NCBI GenBank assembly: GCA_013361015.1
Contig: JABWAN010000150.1
Location: 1-9,024 of the forward strand
Source of the DNA: Candidatus Zhuqueibacterota bacterium
GTDB taxonomy: Bacteria > Zhuqueibacterota > Zhuqueibacteria > Zhuqueibacterales > Zhuqueibacteraceae
Direction of reading: 5' to 3'
Length of the DNA stretch: 9,024 nt
Under the pieces are notes generated by a model. It did no database searches. It was not told the DNA's origin and saw only the letters and a list, made by a program, of their open reading frames with translations. A program made the translations under genes and the position numbers. This document shows positions 1-6,450 of this stretch, one piece after another. Each line of letters opens with the position of its first letter. Positions within the stretch are counted from its first letter, which is position 1.

Positions 1-1170
1 ATATGCAAGCGAAGGCAAGGCTTGCCGCACGTGTTCCGCGGTCAATATTTCTTCTTCAGTCATGATCATCAAACGCTCGATGCTGTTGCGCAATTCGCGC
101 ACGTTGCCGGGCCAGGTGTGCGACAGGAGTATTTGCTGCGCCTCGGCATTCAAGCTTTTGGGCCGCCGGCCATATGCATTCGCGATCTGCCGCAAAAAAT
201 ATTGCGCGAGCAGAGCAATGTCATTACCACGTTCACGCAGGGGCGGCACTTCAATGGGCAGCACCGCGAGGCGAAAAAACAGATCATCGCGAAATCTGCC
301 CGCGCGAATTTCGGCTTCGAGATTTTTGTTCGTGGCGGTGATGACGCGCACGTCGAAGCGGATGGCTTGCGTGCCGCCCACGCGGAGCAATTCGTTCTGC
401 TGCAACACGCGCAGAAGTTTGGCTTGCGTTTCAAGCGCCATGTCGCCGACTTCATCGAGGAACAATGTGCCGCAGTGCGCTTGTTCGATCAAACCGATCT
501 TTCTCTTCGTTGCGCCCGTGAAGGCGCCGCGCTCGTGGCCGAACAACTCGCTCTCGATCAACTCGCGTGGAATGGCGGCGCAGTTGACGCGCACGAACGG
601 GCCGCGCGCGCGCAAGCTTTGGCGATGAATCGCTTCGGCGACCAACTCCTTGCCCGTGCCGTTCTCGCCGGTAATGAGCACGCGCGCTTCCGAAGGCGCG
701 GCCTTTTGAATCGCGTGCCGCAATTGCTGCATCGCCGGCGCTTCGCCGATCATCTCGCCGGCTTCGCCCACACGTTGCCGCAACGTATCGCGCTCGCGTT
801 CGAGTTCGAGGCGATGCGCGACGTGCTGAACTTCGAGCAACACGCGCTCGGGCTGAATCGGCTTTTCGAGCAAATTATACGCGCCGCGCTGCGTGGCTTG
901 CACTGCGAGTTCGATGTCCGCGTGCGCGGAAATCATCACCGTAGGAATGGCGAAATGTTGCTCTTGCATGCGCTGCAAAACTTCCAGGCCGGTCATGCCG
1001 GGCAAACGCATGTCGAGCAGGATGAGATCGACGGTTTGCTGCTGCAACAGCGCGAGTGCGTCCTCGCCGGAGCTCGAAGTGAGCACGTGATGGCCGGCGT
1101 CTTTCAGCAAACCGCCGAGCATGGCGCGAATTTGCGGCTCGTCATCGACGACTAAAATTTGGAGGGGCAT
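1..1170 (-). CDS. Sigma-54-dependent response regulator, NtrC/NtrX/AtoC type (3' end outside window)
   Basis: Phosphorylation-controlled activator of sigma-54 RNA polymerase; 390 residues are visible and the frame is still open at the window edge. Receiver domain about 1-120: acidic pair D9/D10, phosphoacceptor D53 in LLLDMRLPG, S81 and K103 (LEKP). AAA+ domain about 140-370: Walker A GENGTGKE 168-175, sigma-54-contacting GAFTGA 215-220, Walker B TLFLDE 235-240, arginine-finger region FRDDLFFR 293-300, and WPGNVREL 353-360 of sensor II. All key residues are intact, so it should be a working ATPase. The C-terminal Fis-type helix-turn-helix would lie beyond base 1. The ATG at 1170 is chosen because the receiver begins directly (MPLQILVVDDEP); no clear Shine-Dalgarno precedes it. 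No sensor kinase is in the window, so its signal and target genes are unknown. The family call is firm; the choice between NtrX and NtrC-like subtypes is not. Confidence 0.96.
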   Translation of the reverse strand, partial: MPLQILVVDDEPQIRAMLGGLLKDAGHHVLTSSSGEDALALLQQQTVDLILLDMRLPGMTGLEVLQRMQEQHFAIPTVMISAHADIELAVQATQRGAYNLLEKPIQPERVLLEVQHVAHRLELERERDTLRQRVGEAGEMIGEAPAMQQLRHAIQKAAPSEARVLITGENGTGKELVAEAIHRQSLRARGPFVRVNCAAIPRELIESELFGHERGAFTGATKRKIGLIEQAHCGTLFLDEVGDMALETQAKLLRVLQQNELLRVGGTQAIRFDVRVITATNKNLEAEIRAGRFRDDLFFRLAVLPIEVPPLRERGNDIALLAQYFLRQIANAYGRRPKSLNAEAQQILLSHTWPGNVRELRNSIERLMIMTEEEILTAEHVRQALPSLAY

Positions 1171-1210
1171 GAGAGATTTGTTGAGGAAAGAAACGCGCCG
1201 CCGCGCTTTT

Positions 1211-1279
1211 GTCATTCCGAAGGAATCTTTTCAAATCAAACCAATGTGATTATACTGAAAAAGATTCCTCCGGAATGAC
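1211..1279. repeat. REP-like doublet of palindromes forming a 69-bp inverted repeat
   Basis: Arms 1211-1232 and 1257-1279 are reverse complements except for one mismatch and one extra A, around a loop of about 24 bases. Each arm holds its own palindrome, ATTCC-GAA-GGAAT (1214-1226) and ATTCC-TCC-GGAAT (1264-1276). A degenerate single module recurs at 3061-3082. Nested short palindromes between genes resemble REP/BIME-type repeats. Transcribed from either side, it would fold into a long stem. Confidence 0.8.
1249..1254 (-). promoter_or_regulatory. Possible -10 box (TATAAT) facing the response regulator gene
   Basis: A perfect TATAAT on the minus strand lies in the loop of the 1211-1279 inverted repeat, about 80 bases upstream of the regulator's ATG. 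No TTGACA-like -35 is found at 16-18 bases (the sequence there is CATTCC-like), so this may be weak, activator-dependent or chance. Confidence 0.3.
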
Positions 1280-1333
1280 ATGAACTGGGAGGCGGTGTTC
1301 CAATTTGCAAATGAACTTCTGCGACGCGGCCAG

Positions 1334-1448
1334 CTTGAAAATATCAATGCGGTGGCGCGAGGCCATCGCTTTGAAGTCAGCTCGCTTGAAAAGATAAAAG
1401 CCAGGTAAACAAGCAAAGATGAAACCGAGGTGGAGCAGCGACGCAACA
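1334..1448 (+). repeat. 115-bp dispersed repeat, copy A (inverted partner at 2905-3019)
   Basis: Aligned by hand to the reverse complement of 2905-3019 with no gaps and about 18 mismatches in 115 positions (roughly 84% identity). The longest identical run, about 20 bases, covers the AGGTAAACAAGC segment. Together with the palindromes at 1211-1279 it fills most of the 343-base gap between hflX and the regulator gene. Inside it, a 42-codon plus-strand frame (1280-1408) and an open minus-strand frame (about 1252-1500, no early ATG) can be read, but neither is convincing as a gene. Confidence 0.8.
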
Positions 1449-1488
1449 TAAAAAGCCGTATGAGTATTGTTGCATTGCCAAAAGTTTT

Positions 1489-1502
1489 GCGCCTGAAGGC
1501 GC
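1489..1502 (-). terminator. Hairpin just past hflX, possible terminator
   Basis: A perfect 5-bp GC stem with a four-base loop (GCGCC-TTCA-GGCGC on the minus strand) starts 11 bases past the hflX stop. It is followed by AAAACTTTT rather than a clean T-run, so an intrinsic terminator is possible but weak. Confidence 0.3.
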
Positions 1503-1513
1503 TACCACGAGCG

Positions 1514-2830
1514 TCAGGCCGGCAGCGGGTGAAAATTCAAGAAGTGCCGAATTTGATCCGCTTCGGGTTGGCGTGCGCGCAGTTTCACGATGACGCGATC
1601 GTCTTCGAAGCGGCGTTCGAGCACGTTGGCCATGCGATGAATGCGCGCGAGCAAGGCCGGCTCGGCAATCGGCAATTCGGCTTCGAACTCCACGACGTTC
1701 GCGGTGGCAAACTCGACGATGCGCTCCTGCAGTTCATGCAAAAACATTTTGCGCTCCGCGGAGATCATCACCGCGGGCGCGTATTCGTTGCGCAAGCGCG
1801 TAATCAAGCCCGGCTCGTGCAAGGCATCCACTTTGTTGAAGACGTGCAGCACGGGATATTCGCCCAGTTCCAACTCATTGAGCACTTCGCGCACGGTTTT
1901 AATGTGCTGCTCGAAATCCGGATGCGTGACATCGATCACGTGCAGCAGCAGTTCCGCCTCACACGCTTCTTCGAGTGTGCTCTTGAACGAAGCGACGAGA
2001 TCATGCGGCAGCTTGCGAATGAAGCCGACGGTGTCGATCAATAAAATTTCGCCGACGTCTTTGTGAAAACCATTGCTCTCATTGCGCAGCGCGCGCACGG
2101 TCGGATCAAGCGTGGCGAACAAACGATTCTCCACGAGCACTTGCGCTTCGGTGAGCGCATTCAGCAGAGTCGATTTGCCCGCGTTGGTGTAGCCGACGAG
2201 CGCGACTTTGAACACGCCTTCGCGATGTTGGCGTCGCACCGCGCGTTGGCGTTCGATCTTTTGCAATTCTTTGGTGAGATGGGCAATGCGTTGGCGCACG
2301 ATGCGGCGGTCGGTTTCAAGCTGGGTTTCACCGGGGCCGCGCAAACCAATGCCGCCCGCGTGCCGCGTGAAGTGCGTCCATTGTCCGGCGAGGCGAGGTA
2401 GTAGATACTCCAACTGCGCCAGCTCGACTTGCGTGCGCGCTTCTCTGGTGCGGGCGCGGCGCGCGAAGATATCGAGAATCAAACCGCTGCGGTCGAGCAC
2501 TTTGGTGTCGAACAATCTTTCCAAATTGGCGGCTTGGCCGGGCGAGAGATCGTCGTCGAAGATGACGACGTCTATGTCTTGCTGCGTGACGAGCGCGGCG
2601 ATAAAATCGGCTTTGCCCTGGCCGATGAAATACGCCGGGTCGATCTTGGGGCGCGCGTGCAAAACAGTTTCGATCACGTCGGCGCCCGCGGTGTCGGCCA
2701 ATTGCGCCAACTCTTCCAATGAAGACTCACTTGCTTGGCGCGTATGGCCGGGCAAACTCAACCCCACGAGTACGGCGCGCTCGCGTGCGCGCGTGGCGGT
2801 TTCGTGCAGAATTTTTTGTTTGATAGGCAT
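1514..2830 (-). CDS. hflX: GTPase HflX, ribosome-associated
   Basis: HflX binds the 50S subunit and splits or rescues stalled ribosomes, especially under heat stress (known for the family). The 438 residues fit the usual length. An N-terminal nucleotide-binding-like domain (about 15-125) is followed by a coiled linker with the family signature GGIGLRGPGETQLE at 159-172. The G domain follows: G1 GYTNAGKST 213-221, G2 TLDPT 240-244, G3 DTVGF 266-270, G4 NKVD 332-335, G5 SAE 357-359. All motifs are intact. The C-terminal domain ends at the TGA at 1514. The ATG at 2830 has an AGGAG only one base upstream, an unusually tight spacing, but no other start fits the N-terminal domain. The gene stands alone and does not sit beside hfq or miaA here. 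Both flanking gaps carry the same repeat in inverted orientation. Confidence 0.97.
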   Translation of the reverse strand: MPIKQKILHETATRARERAVLVGLSLPGHTRQASESSLEELAQLADTAGADVIETVLHARPKIDPAYFIGQGKADFIAALVTQQDIDVVIFDDDLSPGQAANLERLFDTKVLDRSGLILDIFARRARTREARTQVELAQLEYLLPRLAGQWTHFTRHAGGIGLRGPGETQLETDRRIVRQRIAHLTKELQKIERQRAVRRQHREGVFKVALVGYTNAGKSTLLNALTEAQVLVENRLFATLDPTVRALRNESNGFHKDVGEILLIDTVGFIRKLPHDLVASFKSTLEEACEAELLLHVIDVTHPDFEQHIKTVREVLNELELGEYPVLHVFNKVDALHEPGLITRLRNEYAPAVMISAERKMFLHELQERIVEFATANVVEFEAELPIAEPALLARIHRMANVLERRFEDDRVIVKLRARQPEADQIRHFLNFHPLPA

Positions 2831-2904
2831 GCTCCTATTCGTTTATTGTCAGAAGAAAAATCTTTTTGCGCGCCGACAGCGAGGTGTAGAATTAGAGTTT
2901 TTTT

Positions 2905-3019
2905 TGTCGCGTCGCTGCTCCACCTGCGTGTCATCTTTGCTTGTTTACCTGACTTTTACTTCTTCGAGCTAGCTGACTTCGAAGCGATGGCATCCCGTCA
3001 CCTAGCTGATATTTTCAAG
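2905..3019 (-). repeat. 115-bp dispersed repeat, copy B (inverted relative to 1334-1448)
   Basis: Second copy of the repeat, in the 320-base gap between the BatA-type gene and hflX. It is more degraded in one reading frame: the plus-strand 42-codon frame of copy A is interrupted here by two in-frame stops. Beyond 3019 similarity fades until a palindrome-like module at 3061-3082. Confidence 0.8.
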
Positions 3020-3060
3020 AGAAACCTTGTGCAACCTATTCTCTGCTTGCGCCCGTGTTT

Positions 3061-3082
3061 AAAAAGATTCCTTTTGAATGAC
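3061..3082. repeat. Degenerate single ATTCC-nnn-GGAAT module
   Basis: ATTCC-TTT-TGAAT (3067-3079), flanked by AAAAAG on one side and GAC on the other, matches an arm of the 1211-1279 inverted repeat with a few changes. It lies on the outer side of repeat copy B, mirroring the layout at copy A. Confidence 0.6.
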
Positions 3083-3150
3083 AGGTTTAGAAAGGCGGTA
3101 GCAGAACTTGAACCTCAAACTTTACGAAACAATGCTGCGCCTCTTCATTT

Positions 3151-5280
3151 TCATGCCACCGGCGCAGTCGAGCGCGCATGAGTCGCCGTACTCGCGGTTT
3201 TGTTCGTGCTCGCACTCGCTTCCGCCGCGCTGCCGCGATAGAGCAGCATTTCGACGATCATCGCGATGATCGCGGCGAGCAGAAACCACCGCCACAGTTC
3301 CGAACCGTATCGCGCGCTTTCGATGCTCGCGCGCAAATCGCCGGTCTGCGGCAATTCTACAATTTCTTTCACGCCCAAAGCCGCGGCAAGTTTTTCCGGC
3401 GCGGCTGGGCTTGCGTTCATTTCTTCCTCGCTGAAATTCACCGCCCACTTGTGCAGAACTTGATCTTTGTTCAACAGCGTATAAAAGCCGGGCAGATCGG
3501 TCTCTCGCACGCGCACGTGATAGTTCTGCCCCACGACGTTGACCGGCGCTTGCAAACGCTCGCCATTCGGCAAGGTCACGGAGACGTCTTCGCCGCTCGC
3601 GCGCAAAATCGTGGTCAACTCCTCGCCGACGCGCGCGCTTTCCTTTTGCGCCTCATTGCTCTGCGTCACGTAAGCCGCGCTGCGATACAACAACGGCGCG
3701 AACAAACCTTTGAAAGCGAGATCGGACCAGCGCGCCTCCGGCGTGGAGGTGAAGACCAGCATCTTGCCGCGACCGATTTGGCGTTCCGCTAAAAACGGAT
3801 GCGCATTCGCATAATCCATCACGGACTTCGTGCCCGCGTTCATGCGCAATTGCACGGCAAAACGAAACTGCGGCGATTCGATCTGCGGGCCTTTGGCGTT
3901 CTTCTCGAACACGTTCGCGAACAGCGGGTGGGAAAAATCGATTTGCCCGAGTTTGAAAAAATTTTCGCGTTCCTCCAAACTGCCCAAGGTTTCGCCGAAA
4001 GCGCCAAAATTCGTTTGCGCAAAGAGCGTTTCGTTGTAATGGCGCAAATCCACTTCGCTGCCGGGGAAGACAATCACGCCGCCGCCGCCCTCCACAAACT
4101 GCAGCAACCGCGCCGCCATGCCCTCCGGAAAACGCGCAACGTTGTGCAGCACCACGACTTCATAATTTTCCAAACGCTCCGCGGAAAAATTCTTGGTCTC
4201 GATCTCTTTCCAATCTTGCGCCGCGCTTTCATCGCGCAGCACCGCGCGAAAATACGCGAGGTCTTCGGTGCGTTCGCTCACCGCCAGCACGCGGCGTTGG
4301 CGGGGAATATGAAACGTGAAATAGCGCGTGTTATCGAGCACGAGCGCATCGTCGTCGAGCATGATTCTGCCGCTCATAAAACCGGCGCTATCCGGCACGG
4401 CGCGCAGCGTCACTGAGCGCCGACTGCTCGCGGGCACGTCCACGCTTTGTTGCGCGACACGCTTGCCGTTCAAATACAGATGCACGAGTTGATTTTGCAC
4501 CTCGCTCTCACCCGCATTGGCAACGGTCGCAACGACTTCGAAACTCTTGCCGCGCTCGAAGATTTGATTGGCAAGTTTCGCCTCGCTCAATGTGAGATTG
4601 TTATTGCCGGCATCTTCATAACGCAAGGCATACGCACGCACGCCGGGCAACTCCGGCGTTTGCGCGGCAAGCGCGGCGCGATTGTCGGAGAGCAGATACA
4701 ACTCGCGATTGACGTTGCGCGAACGCGAGAGAATATCGCGGCTCAATGCGAAGGCCGCGGCGAGATCGGTGTTCGCCCACGTTTGCGGCGCAACATTAAC
4801 GGCTTCGAGAAATTTTTCCGATTCTAGATAAGGGCTGCCGGCCACGATCTTCGCGGGTTGCGCGGCGGTAATGAGATAAAGCTCGTCGCCGTTCGCAAAC
4901 ATGCTCGCGATGCTTTGCGCGTGCTTGCGTGCTTGCGACAAAAGCGGAACGCCTTCCGGCGCGGAAGCCATGCTCATCGAGTTGTCGAGGATGATCACTG
5001 CGGTGGCGCGCGCGCGTTGTGCCAGTGCGGAAGTCTGTTGTCGCAAAGTAGGTCGCGCAAACGCGAGCACGAGCAACGCGACGATCAACATGCGCAACAA
5101 GAGCAACAGCAATTGCCGCAGTTTGAGCCGGCGAATGTTTTCGCGCTCAAGGCGTTTGAGGAAGGCAATGGTGCTGACGGCCACGACGCGCAGCTTGCGC
5201 CGCGTGAGAAAGTGAATCAAGATCGGCACCGCGACCGCAGCCAGCGCCCAAAGGAGAGTGGAGTTTAAGATTCCGAACAT
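3151..5280 (-). CDS. BatA-domain / von Willebrand factor A membrane protein
   Basis: A 709-residue membrane protein. Residues 1-80 match the BatA N-terminal domain (aerotolerance-regulator type): a hydrophobic segment about 8-25, a basic loop with FLTRRK, and a second segment about 55-75. A VWA domain follows (about 92-210) with the metal-binding DNSMS at 99-103, T171 and D199 in LLSDN. Residues about 225-295 look like an Ig/CARDB-type beta domain. Residues 372-410 (VVVLHN...GGGGVIVFPG) resemble the glutamine-amidotransferase-like fold seen in long members. A final membrane segment lies at about 662-682, with a short Ser/Thr/Ala tail. The ATG at 5280 fits the domain start; no Shine-Dalgarno is evident. 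Relatives usually sit beside a MoxR ATPase and DUF58 genes, and none are here. The role is probably cell-envelope or stress-related, but the exact function is unknown. Confidence 0.9.
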   Translation of the reverse strand: MFGILNSTLLWALAAVAVPILIHFLTRRKLRVVAVSTIAFLKRLERENIRRLKLRQLLLLLLRMLIVALLVLAFARPTLRQQTSALAQRARATAVIILDNSMSMASAPEGVPLLSQARKHAQSIASMFANGDELYLITAAQPAKIVAGSPYLESEKFLEAVNVAPQTWANTDLAAAFALSRDILSRSRNVNRELYLLSDNRAALAAQTPELPGVRAYALRYEDAGNNNLTLSEAKLANQIFERGKSFEVVATVANAGESEVQNQLVHLYLNGKRVAQQSVDVPASSRRSVTLRAVPDSAGFMSGRIMLDDDALVLDNTRYFTFHIPRQRRVLAVSERTEDLAYFRAVLRDESAAQDWKEIETKNFSAERLENYEVVVLHNVARFPEGMAARLLQFVEGGGGVIVFPGSEVDLRHYNETLFAQTNFGAFGETLGSLEERENFFKLGQIDFSHPLFANVFEKNAKGPQIESPQFRFAVQLRMNAGTKSVMDYANAHPFLAERQIGRGKMLVFTSTPEARWSDLAFKGLFAPLLYRSAAYVTQSNEAQKESARVGEELTTILRASGEDVSVTLPNGERLQAPVNVVGQNYHVRVRETDLPGFYTLLNKDQVLHKWAVNFSEEEMNASPAAPEKLAAALGVKEIVELPQTGDLRASIESARYGSELWRWFLLAAIIAMIVEMLLYRGSAAEASASTNKTASTATHARSTAPVA

Positions 5281-5347
5281 AAAGTGTGCGAGCGTTTTTG
5301 CATTTTATGAACGCCCAGTGCGGGGAGTTGTTCCCGATTGAAAAATG

Positions 5348-5668
5348 CTAAAGATATTTGCCGATTTCGGCTCTGATTTGAGCGAGCTCGCGGTTTCGCT
5401 TCGTTTGCGCAGGAGAATCTTGCCGGGCGCTGCTGTTTCGCTTTTCAACCTTCGTAATGAATGTTTTACTCGCAAGGCCCACGGCCTCCGAGATCGCTTC
5501 GCGCGTGATGCTGCCGCGATATTCCTTCAGAATCTTATCCCAATCCATGCCTTTGGAAACCATGTCGAGCACGTCTTCAACGAAAATGCGCGTGCCTTTG
5601 AAAGTCAGTTTGCCGTGGCAAATATTGGGATCGGCGACGAGGTATTGGCCGAAGGTTCGACGTCGCAT
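5348..5668 (-). CDS. DUF433 (VapB-like) antitoxin, second copy
   Basis: A 106-residue protein with the DUF433 domain at about 10-68: DPNICHGKLTFKGTR, then VEDVLDMVSKGM and a TREAI...AVGLA helix. DUF433 proteins are small DNA-binding-type antitoxins paired with PIN-like toxins (known). It is about three-quarters identical to the product of 6063-6350 over the first 70 residues, then diverges into a charged tail. GAGGTG at 5673-5678 is a strong ribosome site 4 bases from the ATG. No toxin frame follows it: only 67 bases separate its stop from the BatA-type start. It is either an orphan antitoxin or a second antitoxin serving the upstream toxin. Unlike its paralogue it keeps the usual GTR of the family. 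Confidence 0.88.
   Translation of the reverse strand: MRRRTFGQYLVADPNICHGKLTFKGTRIFVEDVLDMVSKGMDWDKILKEYRGSITREAISEAVGLASKTFITKVEKRNSSARQDSPAQTKRNRELAQIRAEIGKYL
5546..5581. repeat. 36-bp perfect direct repeat within DUF433 genes, copy 1
   Basis: Identical to 6228-6263. It encodes the VEDVLDMVSKGM segment in both antitoxin genes. The copies are 682 bases apart, in the same orientation, with the toxin gene between them. Confidence 0.9.
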
Positions 5669-5713
5669 GATTCACCTCAATCTTCGAGCTTGTATCATTA
5701 TCTTTCAAACTAC

Positions 5714-6103
5714 TCAATACCAGCGAAAAGTTTTTTCGCCATTCTTACCAACCCGCCATCCTTTTATAAACGTAGGATAAACTTCAAAAACCCATCCCAA
5801 TCGCTGATTGTGAGTTTGAAACTCCGGGTGCTTCAAAAAGCGCCGGATGTAATCAGCGGCTTTATAGCGATCCACTCGCAACACGACGATGCAATAGCGT
5901 TCATGACAAAACTTGCTTCCGCAAAAACCGAGATCGTGTGTAAAAAACGTGATCCTTGCAAAGGTCCGTATCATAGGAACGATTTGATGTTCGTCGTCCA
6001 TGCCTTTGACCCCAATATCTCGTCCAACTTTTTTAGCGGGGATGTGCCAGCGTTGAAGCCGCTCAAGCTGGTTGTCGAGCATGTGTTCGTCTAGCAGAAA
6101 CAT
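5714..6103 (-). CDS. DUF5615-like PIN-related toxin
   Basis: A 129-residue predicted ribonuclease-like toxin partner of the DUF433 antitoxin. The N-terminus FLLDEHM matches the acidic strand that opens DUF5615/PIN-like proteins. GMDDEHQIVPMIR and FFTHDLGF supply the later acidic positions of the fold (compare the TxDxDF pattern of the family). The C-terminal third, ending KTFRWY, is longer than in minimal members. The ATG at 6103 is preferred because the family begins at this strand; an ATG at 6142 would add a 13-residue basic leader. With either start the gene overlaps the end of the upstream antitoxin in another frame (41 or 80 bases), so the two are probably translationally coupled. The DUF433/DUF5615 pairing is well known; nuclease activity is inferred. 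Confidence 0.8.
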   Translation of the reverse strand: MFLLDEHMLDNQLERLQRWHIPAKKVGRDIGVKGMDDEHQIVPMIRTFARITFFTHDLGFCGSKFCHERYCIVVLRVDRYKAADYIRRFLKHPEFQTHNQRLGWVFEVYPTFIKGWRVGKNGEKTFRWY

Positions 6104-6350
6104 GTGACCGGGCCTTGCGTCTTTTTTCTTTCTTCTCGCCATAGGCTTCGCCAGCGAGACTAACCGCCTCCATGATCGCCTCACGTGTGAGGCTGCCGTG
6201 CCATTCCGAAATAATGTCGTCCCAGTTCATGCCTTTGGAAACCATGTCGAGCACGTCTTCAACCAAGATGCAAGTGCCTTTGAAGGTCAATCTGCCATGA
6301 CAAATATTGGGGTCGGCGACGAGATACTCTCCAAAGGTTCGACGTGTCAT
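6063..6350 (-). CDS. DUF433 (VapB-like) antitoxin, first copy of toxin operon
   Basis: A 95-residue antitoxin, first gene of the module: DUF433 domain about 10-68, then a very basic tail (KKEKRRKAR...) that overlaps the toxin gene. In the family's near-constant GTR motif the arginine is replaced by cysteine (GTC, residue 27), while the downstream paralogue keeps arginine. GAGGTG at 6355-6360 sits 4 bases before the ATG, and a good sigma-70-like promoter lies at 6392-6420. By analogy with other TA systems the protein should neutralise the toxin and repress its own operon; neither is shown by the sequence. Confidence 0.88.
   Translation of the reverse strand: MTRRTFGEYLVADPNICHGRLTFKGTCILVEDVLDMVSKGMNWDDIISEWHGSLTREAIMEAVSLAGEAYGEKKEKRRKARSHVSARRTHARQPA
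6228..6263. repeat. 36-bp perfect direct repeat within DUF433 genes, copy 2
   Basis: Identical to 5546-5581. It marks a recent duplication, or gene conversion, of the antitoxin gene. Confidence 0.9.
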
Positions 6351-6391
6351 AATTCACCTCATTGTTTTTTATTCTATGCTCTGCTCCTTGC

Positions 6392-6420
6392 AATATAACA
6401 AGTCGCGCAACCAGCTTCAA
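6392..6420 (-). promoter_or_regulatory. Sigma-70-like promoter of the DUF433 toxin-antitoxin operon
   Basis: On the minus strand, TTGAAG (6415-6420) is followed after exactly 17 bases by TATATT (6392-6397). Expected transcription start is about 6385, leaving a leader of some 35 bases with the GAGGTG ribosome site before the ATG at 6350. Confidence 0.6.
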
Positions 6421-6450
6421 GCACGCATTGATTTCGTCAAAGAAACTTCT

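Noticed and set aside
22..1155. 377-codon plus-strand frame
   Set aside because: Antisense shadow of the response regulator gene, whose minus-strand frame has every expected motif; the plus-strand translation is low-complexity Arg/Ala/His-rich.
1280..1408. 42-codon plus-strand frame in repeat copy A (MNWEAVFQFANELLRRG...)
   Set aside because: Looks protein-like, but the matching frame in copy B has two stops and there is no real ribosome site, so it is treated as part of the repeat rather than a gene.
3178..5268. Several long plus-strand frames opposite the BatA-type gene
   Set aside because: The minus-strand frame has clear BatA, VWA and membrane segments. The opposite frames arise from GC-rich codon bias and have unnatural composition.
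5281..5347. Hidden second toxin or terminator between the second DUF433 gene and the BatA-type gene
   Set aside because: The 67 bases are too short for a toxin, show no PIN-like residues in any frame, and the GGGA/TCCC stem has no T-tract.
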